This document shows positions 1 through 6,452 of a stretch of DNA of 7,803 nt, one piece after another. Each line of letters begins with the position of its first letter. Positions within the stretch are counted from its first letter, which is position 1. Where the stretch lies: the NCBI GenBank assembly GCA_002315825.1, contig DCIC01000077.1, positions 1 through 7,803 on the forward strand, read 5' to 3'. The notes beneath the pieces were generated by a model. That model had not been told where the DNA came from. It ran no database searches and worked only from the letters and a program-made list of their open reading frames with translations. The DNA comes from Bacteroidales bacterium UBA1736. GTDB taxonomy: Bacteria > Bacteroidota > Bacteroidia > Bacteroidales > UBA932. The position numbers were made by a program, and so were the translations under genes.

Positions 1-69
1 GGACTTGAGGACACAATCAAGATATACCTTGCGAAGATAAATCAGATTGAGCTTAGCGAAGAAGAGTAA
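1..69 (+). CDS. C-terminal end of an unidentified protein (partial)
   Basis: Reading frame 1 is open from the first base and ends at TAA (67-69), giving 22 residues ending in QIELSEEE. The tail is charged and helix-like, rich in Lys and Glu, with no recognisable motif. Twenty bases separate it from the next gene on the same strand, so it is probably an upstream member of the same operon. The fragment is too short to assign a family. It is called coding because the frame is open, the composition fits, and the stop sits just ahead of a well supported gene. Confidence 0.6.
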   Translation, partial: GLEDTIKIYLAKINQIELSEEE

Positions 70-89
70 TAATATCAAAAATCCATAAA

Positions 90-692
90 ATGAAAAAAGC
101 ACTTATCACCCTCAGCCTTCTGGCTACCGTATTTTCAGCAGTATCCTGCAACACCGCTTCCACCAACAACACTGCAAGCAACGCAGGAGCAGCACCTGTT
201 GCACAGAAAGGCGCCGTGGTATATTTCAATCTGGACAAGATTCTCACTGACTACGATTTGGCAAATGACCTTCGCAGTGTAGTGGAGACAAAGGTCAATG
301 GAATCAACGAAGAAGTGACCCGCAGACAGAACAAATTGCAATCTGACGCACAGGCATTTCAGGAGAAGGTCAACAAGGGTCTCATCACAAGTTCTGTAGC
401 AGAAGTTCAATATCAGAACCTTCAGAAACAGGATCAGGATTTCCAGCAATATGCCGCTCAGAAAGAGCAGGAAATCAACGAGGAGCTTTCTGTTATGCAA
501 AACCAGATTGCTGATGCTGTCAACTCCTTCATCAAAACTTACAACGAGGAAAAGCAATATGCTATGATCATTGCCACACAGGGTGACATCATCTCTATCC
601 CCGTTGTTACAGCTGACAGCGACCTTGATATCACAGAAGACATTCTTGCAGGGCTCAACGCAGAGTATATCAAGAATAAAAACAAGAAATAA
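90..692 (+). CDS. OmpH/Skp-family periplasmic chaperone-like lipoprotein
   Basis: The 200-residue product resembles the OmpH/Skp family, periplasmic chaperones that bind unfolded outer membrane proteins. Residues 1-19 form a lipoprotein signal peptide (MKK, then a hydrophobic stretch) ending in the lipobox SAVSC, so Cys20 should be lipidated and the protein membrane-anchored. A low-complexity Asn/Thr/Ala/Ser tether follows (about 21-40). Then come a short beta strand, AVVYFNLDKIL (42-52), a long Gln/Glu/Lys-rich coiled coil (about 55-150), and the terminal segment YAMIIATQGD...LDITEDILAGLN (157-190) typical of the family. Classical Skp is soluble, while lipidated OmpH paralogues are, as I recall, common in Bacteroidota. 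The ATG start is fixed by the signal peptide. Only 20 AT-rich bases precede it, and the next gene begins directly after its TAA. The family call is strong. The client range and whether it is inner or outer membrane anchored are not visible. Confidence 0.88.
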   Translation: MKKALITLSLLATVFSAVSCNTASTNNTASNAGAAPVAQKGAVVYFNLDKILTDYDLANDLRSVVETKVNGINEEVTRRQNKLQSDAQAFQEKVNKGLITSSVAEVQYQNLQKQDQDFQQYAAQKEQEINEELSVMQNQIADAVNSFIKTYNEEKQYAMIIATQGDIISIPVVTADSDLDITEDILAGLNAEYIKNKNKK

Positions 693-1814
693 TTGAGAAT
701 AGCCATACTGTCTTGTTTTTACCCCTATCGAGGAGGAATCTCTCAGTTTAACGCAAATATCTACCACGAACTGAGAAAGGACAATATCGTTCGAGCATTC
801 AATTTCAGCCGACAATATCCCGATTTCCTCTTTCCCGGCAAAACACAGTATGTCTCAAAAGATGACAGTGCCGTACCTGTAGAATCAACGGTTCTGCTGG
901 ATACGGCAAATCCTTTTTCCTACATCAAGACCGCAAAAGAAATACGGAACTGGAATCCCGATATAGTTTTGATGAGATATTGGATGTCCTGGTTCGGCCC
1001 ATCTTTGGGATATGTAGCCCGCAAGTTAAAGAAAGACTGCAAGGTCATTCAGATTCTTGATAATGTCACTCCTCACGAGCCGAGATTTTTCGACAAGCCA
1101 TTCACCAAATATTTCCTTTCAGGGGGGGACGGATATATCACTCTTTGCAGTTCGGTGGCAGAAGACCTCCTGAAGTATGCACCGGATGCCAAGTATCGGA
1201 TTATTCCTCATCCGCTCTACAATCATTTCGGGCCAAAAATAGACAGACTTGAAGCAGAGCGGTCATTGGGACTGACACCGGGGAAGAAAAACATCTTGTT
1301 TTTCGGCTTGATCAGGGATTACAAGGGGCTTGATATCCTCATTGATGCATTTGACAAATTGGACGATAGTTATCAGCTGATTATTGCGGGAGAGCCCTAC
1401 GGGCCCTTTGATAAGTATTCAGACAAGATTCGGTCAAACAGAAACAAGGATAGGATCAAATGCTTTCTGGAGTTTGTCAAGGATTCTGACGTGAGCAGTT
1501 ATTTCTCCGCCGCAGATGTTGTAGTACTTCCCTACCGAAGTGCGACACAGAGTGGAGTAAGTTCCGTTGCATATCATTTTGACCTTCCAATGATAGTCAC
1601 TCATACCGGAGGTCTGAAGGAAGCGATTGAAGGTCACGGGACAGGTCTGGTGGCCGAAAAGGCCGACTCCGACTTGATCAGATGCGAGATTGAAAGATTT
1701 TTTGCAGACTCCGGTCTGCGTACCCGTTGTATTGAAAACATCGGAAAAGAAAAAGAAAGATTGTCTTGGCAAAGATTCTGCAGTAATATGCTTGAATTTG
1801 CCCAAACACTATAA
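693..1814 (+). CDS. GT4-family glycosyltransferase (GT-B fold), TTG start
   Basis: The 373-residue product looks like a cytosolic GT4 glycosyltransferase that moves a sugar from a nucleotide-sugar donor to an envelope or polysaccharide acceptor. The N-terminal Rossmann-like half opens RIAILSCFYPYRGGISQFN (2-20), with the glycine-rich acceptor-side loop usual in GT4. The C-terminal donor domain has ILFFGLIRDYKGLDILIDAF (201-220), QLIIAGEPYG (228-237), and VVVLPYRSATQSGVSSVAYH (276-295) followed by THTGGLKEAI (303-312). The canonical EX7E glutamates are not at their usual places, and a TQSGV-type loop is present instead. No signal peptide or membrane segment is seen. The start is TTG, immediately after the TAA of the ompH-like gene and in the same frame. 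The next in-frame ATG lies near codon 94, inside the fold, so TTG is the only sensible start. The stop overlaps the next gene by one base. Donor, acceptor and pathway cannot be told. Confidence 0.88.
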   Translation: MRIAILSCFYPYRGGISQFNANIYHELRKDNIVRAFNFSRQYPDFLFPGKTQYVSKDDSAVPVESTVLLDTANPFSYIKTAKEIRNWNPDIVLMRYWMSWFGPSLGYVARKLKKDCKVIQILDNVTPHEPRFFDKPFTKYFLSGGDGYITLCSSVAEDLLKYAPDAKYRIIPHPLYNHFGPKIDRLEAERSLGLTPGKKNILFFGLIRDYKGLDILIDAFDKLDDSYQLIIAGEPYGPFDKYSDKIRSNRNKDRIKCFLEFVKDSDVSSYFSAADVVVLPYRSATQSGVSSVAYHFDLPMIVTHTGGLKEAIEGHGTGLVAEKADSDLIRCEIERFFADSGLRTRCIENIGKEKERLSWQRFCSNMLEFAQTL

Positions 1815-3598
1815 TGATTATGAACAACAAGGCTTTATTGATTCCATTTCTTGCGCTTTGTCTCTTCGCGGGGCAAGGGAGTTCAACTGCTCAAGAATAC
1901 AAGACACCGACAGTTACGATATCAAAAGAAAAAATAAAAAGTAACGGTGTCCAATACTATTCTCACGTGGTACTGGACAAACAGACCTTGTATTCCATTT
2001 CCAAAGCCTACGGTGTCAGCCTTGAGGAGATTTATAACGCAAATCCCACTCTCAATCTCGAGAAAGATGGGCTGAAAAAGAATCAGATAATCCTCATCCC
2101 TGACAAGGGATCACTTCCTGAAACCGTAGAGGAAACTGCAGACCCGGTTGAAACAGAACCCGTCCAGCAGGAAGAGAAGAAGTCATTTTTTGCAAGAATC
2201 GGCGATAAAGTGAAAGCTGCCGCAAAGGACGTATCCGACGATGTAAAAGAGACAGCCCAGGAGATCAAGTCCGATATGACAAAAGATGCCGACATTGACG
2301 GACCTGAGTATATCACCCACACTGTCAAATGGTATGAAGATCTGGAATCCATCTCACTGAAATACAAGGTAAGTGAAGATGTTCTCATTAAATACAATGG
2401 ATTGGAGTCCAACAAGCTGAAGAAAAGACAGATACTGAAAATCCCAAAGAATCCCGATGCTGTGGATATCACCTCCGTCCCGACAAGCACCGAAGCCGAG
2501 CCCGCTTCAGTCGAAGTCGCTCCTGCAAGTAAGCCCGAAATCAAATACAGATACGAGGATACTCACCCCAAGACATCTCTGAAAGCCGCTGTCCTACTCC
2601 CCCTGAATGCAGGCAAGGAAGTCATCAATGACTCGAACTACGATTTCTATTCAGGAGTTCTTATGGCTGTCAGGGATCTCGCCGACCAAGGGAAAAACGT
2701 CACTCTGGAAGTATATGACATTTCCAATCCCGGCACTGTGGCAACTGAAGAGATTTATGCATCCAATGACATAGTCCTAGGTCCCGTTACAAGCGATGAG
2801 ATTCATAAGGCCTTGGAAATCTGTCCCCCCGACAAATTCGTCATCTCTCCTCTGGACCCCAAGGCAGTTTCAATCGCATCAGGAGCTTACAATTTCATAC
2901 AAGCCCCCAGTTCTGTTGAATCTCAATACAATGAAATTGTTAATTGGATCAAGGAAGATACACGGAATGGAGACAAGCTGATTGTCATATCAGAGAAAAG
3001 TGGTGCTGTCACGCCCATTGCAAGTATGATTGAAGATTCCGGAATGGAACACGAGCGCTTGAGCTACGGTATTCTCGAAGGGCGGGATATAACTGCCCTG
3101 CTTCAGAAAATAATGAGTCCCACAGCGGCGAACAGGGTTGTGATTTCTTCTGACAGCGAAGCCTTTGTAAATGACGTTGTCCGCAACCTTAATATTATGG
3201 CCTTCGAAAAATATAATGTTGTCCTATATGGTCCTTCAAGAATCAGAACCTACGAGACCATTGAAGTGGAGAATTTCCACGGGACTAATCTCCACGTAGC
3301 ATCATCATATTACGTTGACTACGATGATGCGAAGGTCAAAAATTTTCTTATGTCCTACAGGGCTTTCTTCAAAACAGAGCCGAGTCCTTTTGCATATCAG
3401 GGTTATGACACAGCATACTATTTTCTTTCAAGATGCTCAGATGGCCCGGACAGATGGAGTCACAGTCTATTGAACGGGAAAAAGAAAGGTCTGCAGTCCG
3501 ACTTTATGTTTATTAAGGAAGATGGCGGAGGATATGTAAATCAGGCAGTCCGAAGAATAGTCTATGGCCCTGACTACTCCGTATCAGTAATAAACTAA
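1814..3598 (+). CDS. Secreted protein with two LysM domains and a type 1 periplasmic-binding-protein-like domain
   Basis: The 594-residue exported protein has a Sec signal peptide at residues 1-26, with a probable cut after SSTA. LysM domain 1 spans about 49-96 (YSHVVLDKQTLYSISKAYGV ... QIILIP). A Lys/Asp/Glu/Ala-rich amphipathic linker follows (about 122-160). LysM domain 2 spans about 166-211 (YITHTVKWYEDLESISLKYK ... QILKIP). After a Pro/Ala/Glu linker, a long domain (about 255-590) opens KAAVLLPLN and contains NDIVLGPVTS (318-327), VISPLDP (343-349) and FAYQGYDTAYYFL (526-538), resembling the type 1 periplasmic-binding fold of branched-chain amino acid receptors. LysM binds peptidoglycan glycan chains, so the protein probably sits on the cell wall and senses or binds a partner there. 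The LpoA activator of penicillin-binding proteins also uses this fold, but a matching role is only inference. The start overlaps the previous stop (TAATG); an ATG at 1820 is equally plausible. The 3' end overlaps recN by four bases. Confidence 0.85.
   Translation: MIMNNKALLIPFLALCLFAGQGSSTAQEYKTPTVTISKEKIKSNGVQYYSHVVLDKQTLYSISKAYGVSLEEIYNANPTLNLEKDGLKKNQIILIPDKGSLPETVEETADPVETEPVQQEEKKSFFARIGDKVKAAAKDVSDDVKETAQEIKSDMTKDADIDGPEYITHTVKWYEDLESISLKYKVSEDVLIKYNGLESNKLKKRQILKIPKNPDAVDITSVPTSTEAEPASVEVAPASKPEIKYRYEDTHPKTSLKAAVLLPLNAGKEVINDSNYDFYSGVLMAVRDLADQGKNVTLEVYDISNPGTVATEEIYASNDIVLGPVTSDEIHKALEICPPDKFVISPLDPKAVSIASGAYNFIQAPSSVESQYNEIVNWIKEDTRNGDKLIVISEKSGAVTPIASMIEDSGMEHERLSYGILEGRDITALLQKIMSPTAANRVVISSDSEAFVNDVVRNLNIMAFEKYNVVLYGPSRIRTYETIEVENFHGTNLHVASSYYVDYDDAKVKNFLMSYRAFFKTEPSPFAYQGYDTAYYFLSRCSDGPDRWSHSLLNGKKKGLQSDFMFIKEDGGGYVNQAVRRIVYGPDYSVSVIN
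3595..3598. other. Interlocked stop codons of convergent genes
   Basis: The four bases CTAA hold both stops: TAA of the + strand LysM gene (3596-3598) and TAG of the - strand recN (3595-3597 read in reverse). There is no intergenic space, and I see no hairpin followed by a T-run on either side. Any transcription termination must therefore lie inside the coding sequence of the opposing gene or be factor dependent. Confidence 0.9.
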
Positions 3599-5232
3599 TC
3601 TATCCCAAGAAGAGATTTTGCATTATCAACAGCAGCTTTTGTCACAGAAGCTCCGCTGAGCATACGCGCTATCTCCTGAACCCTTTCATCCCGGTTCATT
3701 CTTTTTATCGTGGAAATGGTTTTATGGCCGTCCATTTCTTTGGATACAAGATAATGGGCTACACCTTTGGCTGCCACCTGTGGGAGATGAGTGATAGCAA
3801 AAATCTGCATCCTCTCACCCATATCACATATCATAGATCCCATCTTGTCAGCCACACTGCCCGAAACGCCGGTATCGATTTCATCAAAGATCATAGTGGG
3901 CATATTTGCCGAGCCTGCCATCATTGCCTTCAAGCACAGCATTATTCGTGACAGCTCTCCGCCGGAGGCACACTTCGAGACCTCAGAAGGAGCCTTTCCA
4001 TCAGCAGCAAAAAGGAAGGCCACTTCATCCGCACCGGTCGCACATACCTCGGTTGTATCAAGTCTGACCGTAAATGATGCTCTTTCCAGTTCGAGGAAAC
4101 GAAGGGATTTCTCAATCTGAGAAGCAAAGGGCACAGAAGACTTCCGCCTGCTCTCACTTAGGGCCGAGGCCACTTCGGACAGTAAAGACTCTGACCGTCC
4201 CAGATCCCGGGCCAGTTCATCCCTCCTCTCCGACAGGCATTCAGAGTCAGACAATGATTCAGCAAGAGTGTCACGTTTTTCAATCAGTTCATCTACGGTA
4301 TTGCAGGAATGACTGCGCATCAAACCATAAATGGCAGACATACGCTGCTCTACTTCTTCAAGTCTCGATGAGGAATCTGCAATTCTCTCATCTATGGCAG
4401 ACAAATCAGACAAGATATCTTCGATATCAATTCTTGCACTCTCCAATCGCTGGGAATAATCTCCAATTAAGGGGATAAACCCGGCCAGCTTTTCCACAAT
4501 ACGGGAGCATTCCTTCATCTGAGAGGTGAAATCCAGTTCTGAAATACGGTTGAGCCCTTCCTTGATCTGCTCAGAGTTGGCAAGAGTCAGGTGCTCCTGT
4601 TCAAGCTCTTCCAACTCCCCGGAGCGAAGTTTCGCCCCTTCCAGTTGACGGAGTCGTGCTTGATTATATTCCCGCTCTGAAGAAAGGCGGGAGATTTGTT
4701 CATCGATATGAGATATCTGACTTTTCAAATCCTGAACATCCCGATAGCATTGGGAGCAACGGGCAAGCAAGGAGGAATTGCCTGCAAAGTGGTCAAGAGC
4801 TGACATTTGGAATCTCTTGTCCGCAAGAAGCAGGCTCTGGTGCTGAGAATGGATATCCACAAGTCTGGACGCAATCTGTGAGAGAAGTGTGACCTGTACA
4901 GGGCAGTCATTTATAAACGAGCGTGACCGCCCGCTCCTCATTACGACCCTACGGACCAGAATGGACTCAGAGTCATAATCAATATCATTGTCACTCAAAA
5001 CTGAACTCAGATATTCGTCATCAAGGGCAAATTCGCCTTCAACGACACAACTCTCTTCCCCCTCAGATATGACAGAAGCATCCGCCTTTGCGCCTGTCAG
5101 AAGAGACAAAGCCCCCAGCAAAATGGATTTTCCGGCTCCTGTCTGTCCGGATATAATAATCAGACCCTCCGGAAAAGAGATATCCAGAGAGTCTATCAAT
5201 ACATAATTCCTTACGTGAAGGGTTTTGAGCAT
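3595..5232 (-). CDS. recN: DNA repair protein RecN (SMC-like ATPase)
   Basis: RecN is a cytosolic SMC-like ATPase that acts at DNA double-strand breaks, supporting RecA-dependent recombination. The 545-residue product matches the usual length of about 550. It opens MLKTLHVRNYVLIDSLDISF and has Walker A GQTGAGKS (29-36), the RecN-type segment DIHSQHQSLLLAD (126-138), and two helical coiled-coil arms (about 155-230 and 260-365) with a short head-proximal hinge. Then come the ABC signature ASGGELSR (422-429), Walker B TMIFDEIDTG (446-455) and the His-switch ITHLPQVAAKG (480-490). All catalytic motifs are intact. The gene follows rpoZ with a TGATG overlap, so it is probably translationally coupled and expressed from the upstream operon. 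No LexA-like operator can be judged, because the region upstream of the start is coding. Its 3' end overlaps the convergent LysM gene by four bases. Confidence 0.96.
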   Translation of the reverse strand: MLKTLHVRNYVLIDSLDISFPEGLIIISGQTGAGKSILLGALSLLTGAKADASVISEGEESCVVEGEFALDDEYLSSVLSDNDIDYDSESILVRRVVMRSGRSRSFINDCPVQVTLLSQIASRLVDIHSQHQSLLLADKRFQMSALDHFAGNSSLLARCSQCYRDVQDLKSQISHIDEQISRLSSEREYNQARLRQLEGAKLRSGELEELEQEHLTLANSEQIKEGLNRISELDFTSQMKECSRIVEKLAGFIPLIGDYSQRLESARIDIEDILSDLSAIDERIADSSSRLEEVEQRMSAIYGLMRSHSCNTVDELIEKRDTLAESLSDSECLSERRDELARDLGRSESLLSEVASALSESRRKSSVPFASQIEKSLRFLELERASFTVRLDTTEVCATGADEVAFLFAADGKAPSEVSKCASGGELSRIMLCLKAMMAGSANMPTMIFDEIDTGVSGSVADKMGSMICDMGERMQIFAITHLPQVAAKGVAHYLVSKEMDGHKTISTIKRMNRDERVQEIARMLSGASVTKAAVDNAKSLLGID

Positions 5233-5546
5233 CAGTCTTCTTTCGCCTTTCTATAGAAAAGCTCACCCGCCTCAAACTCAGATATGGCTACCAGATCCGG
5301 TTTCGGCTGCTTCTCATAATACTTGGATATCTCTATCTGCTCCTTGTTTTCGAACACCTCTTCCATTGTGTCCCTCTCGTTCCTGAAGTCTTCCAATTTC
5401 TTGGAAAGCTCTTTCTTTTCAGCAAGAGATATCTGATTGGCCCTCTTGTAGAGGACAACAACTGATTCATAGATGTTTCCTGTGGGAGCTGCGAGATTCT
5501 TGATATCCCGCGTCACAGTGTTTGTCGGTACTTTACTTTTATCCAT
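5232..5546 (-). CDS. rpoZ: RNA polymerase omega subunit (Bacteroidota Rpb6-like type)
   Basis: Omega is the small subunit that binds the beta-prime C-terminus and helps assemble and stabilise core RNA polymerase. The Bacteroidota version is longer than the E. coli form and is usually annotated in the Rpb6 family. From the ATG at 5546 the product has 104 residues. It shows VPTNTVTRD (6-14), the conserved core GNIYESVVVLYKRANQI (23-39), a Lys/Glu-rich helix, EEVFENKEQIEISKYYEK (62-79) and FEAGELFYRK (91-100), all characteristic of this lineage. A six-codon extension to a TTG at 5564 is possible, but ATG is preferred because relatives start close to the TVTRD motif. The gene lies 57 bases after bamD and shares one base with recN (TGATG), suggesting coupling. 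Confidence 0.93.
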   Translation of the reverse strand: MDKSKVPTNTVTRDIKNLAAPTGNIYESVVVLYKRANQISLAEKKELSKKLEDFRNERDTMEEVFENKEQIEISKYYEKQPKPDLVAISEFEAGELFYRKAKED

Positions 5547-5603
5547 TTCAAAATCTTTTTTCAATACAATTACTCACGTATATGCAGCGTAAGTTTCAAA
5601 ATT
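5547..5603 (-). other. Only real intergenic gap in the - strand operon (bamD-rpoZ)
   Basis: This 57-base AT-rich gap is the longest non-coding stretch in the window. Read on the - strand it has a TTTG about seven bases after the bamD stop, and an imperfect inverted repeat whose outer arms are about TTACTC and GCGTAA on the + strand (roughly 5570-5590). The spacing to any TAnnTTTG-like -7 box is poor, so an internal Bacteroidota promoter for rpoZ-recN is possible but not shown. No strong terminator hairpin is seen. Confidence 0.3.
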
Positions 5604-6452
5604 TTATTTCTTTTTCTTATCCAGCTCCAGCTCCTCAATGTCCCCCGTAAATTTACCCAGAGCATTCTGTGACCTCTTGTACATTACATCCAGCTCGTGA
5701 CGATATTCAGAGTCCGCAAACTCTCCGATAAAGGAAAAATAATCATCAGCAAATACCATATAGCGCTCTTTCTGCTTTTCGGGGACACTATTATAGGCAT
5801 ACTTGTAGGATGCCATTGCTGCATAATACATAATATCTTCTCGGTAACGGTTCTCCGCATCATCCTTAAGAACGTTCTTCAGTGCAACTCTGGCCGCGAG
5901 GTAATCCTCCATCTTATAGTACAGACGGGCACTCTCATAGGCCTTCCTATCCAGACGGTCAGCCAACTCCTCAATCATATTCAGACAGACCTCTGCACGT
6001 GGCGTATCAGGATACTCGGTCAGATATGATCCGATGGCGGCAAGTGCGGAATTGGTCGGAGACTGATCCAGTTCGTACCTGTTTGACTGCCTATACAGAC
6101 AATCTATGCGCAGGAAAGTCGCTTCTTCGGTAAAAGGACTTTGAGGAAAAGTGGCAATAAAGGTCGTGAAATTTGTCTCAGCTGTAAAGTAATCCTTGAA
6201 ACGGTAATTGCTCAATCCCCAATAATACTTCACCGTATCATCCCTTGCCGTTCCTTCCGACAAGGAAGACAATGATTCGAACAGCGCAGCGGCTTTTTGG
6301 TACTTGCCGGCATTGAAATACTCAAACGCCGTCTTATACTTGAGTTCAGAGTCATTCCCTTGAAGAATTGTATCATAGACAGTCTTGCAGGAAGAAAGGG
6401 ATAACGCCGCAGCAGCAACCAAAACCAAATATTTCAATGCCCTCATATTCAT
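5604..6452 (-). CDS. bamD: Outer membrane assembly lipoprotein BamD
   Basis: BamD is the essential lipoprotein partner of BamA in the outer membrane beta-barrel assembly machine, made of TPR-like helical repeats that receive barrel clients. The 282-residue product starts with a signal peptide (MNMRALKYLVLV, then Ala-rich) and lipobox SLSSC, so Cys22 is the lipidation site. TPR-like repeats follow: ELKYKTAFEYFNAGKYQKAA (36-55), VKYYWGLSNYRFKDYFTAE (74-92), a segment with FIATFPQSPFTEEA (98-111) typical of BamD/ComL, YLTEYPDTPRAEVCLNMIEE (143-162), and ARLYYKMEDYLAARVALKNV (175-194). It ends in a Lys-rich tail. An upstream in-frame start (6494) would add 14 Cys/Arg-containing residues ahead of the signal peptide and is unlikely. 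The chosen ATG (6450-6452) overlaps the trxB stop as ATGA; ATG at 6446 is a close alternative. The family call is strong. Confidence 0.93.
   Translation of the reverse strand: MNMRALKYLVLVAAAALSLSSCKTVYDTILQGNDSELKYKTAFEYFNAGKYQKAAALFESLSSLSEGTARDDTVKYYWGLSNYRFKDYFTAETNFTTFIATFPQSPFTEEATFLRIDCLYRQSNRYELDQSPTNSALAAIGSYLTEYPDTPRAEVCLNMIEELADRLDRKAYESARLYYKMEDYLAARVALKNVLKDDAENRYREDIMYYAAMASYKYAYNSVPEKQKERYMVFADDYFSFIGEFADSEYRHELDVMYKRSQNALGKFTGDIEELELDKKKK

Noticed and set aside
135..815. A 226-codon open frame on the - strand opposite the ompH-like gene
   Set aside because: It lies antisense to a clearly assigned lipoprotein gene, runs across its end into the glycosyltransferase, and has Cys/Val/Leu-rich composition with no recognisable motif. 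It is a shadow frame.
2083..2544. A 153-codon Ser-rich frame on the - strand inside the LysM gene
   Set aside because: The serine-rich, low-complexity translation is what the reverse complement of Lys/Glu/Asp-rich codons gives, and the + strand gene has clear domains.
4074..4478. A 134-codon + strand frame inside recN
   Set aside because: It is antisense to an intact recN whose motifs are all present, and it has no family features of its own.
5547..5564. A TTG start that would lengthen the omega subunit by six codons
   Set aside because: An ATG lies six codons downstream, next to the conserved TVTRD region, and fits the usual start of this family.
5565..5600. A possible Bacteroidota promoter (TTTG ... 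TAnnTTTG) upstream of rpoZ
   Set aside because: A TTTG is present, but the best -7 candidate has two mismatches and the spacing is too long, so I do not call it a promoter.
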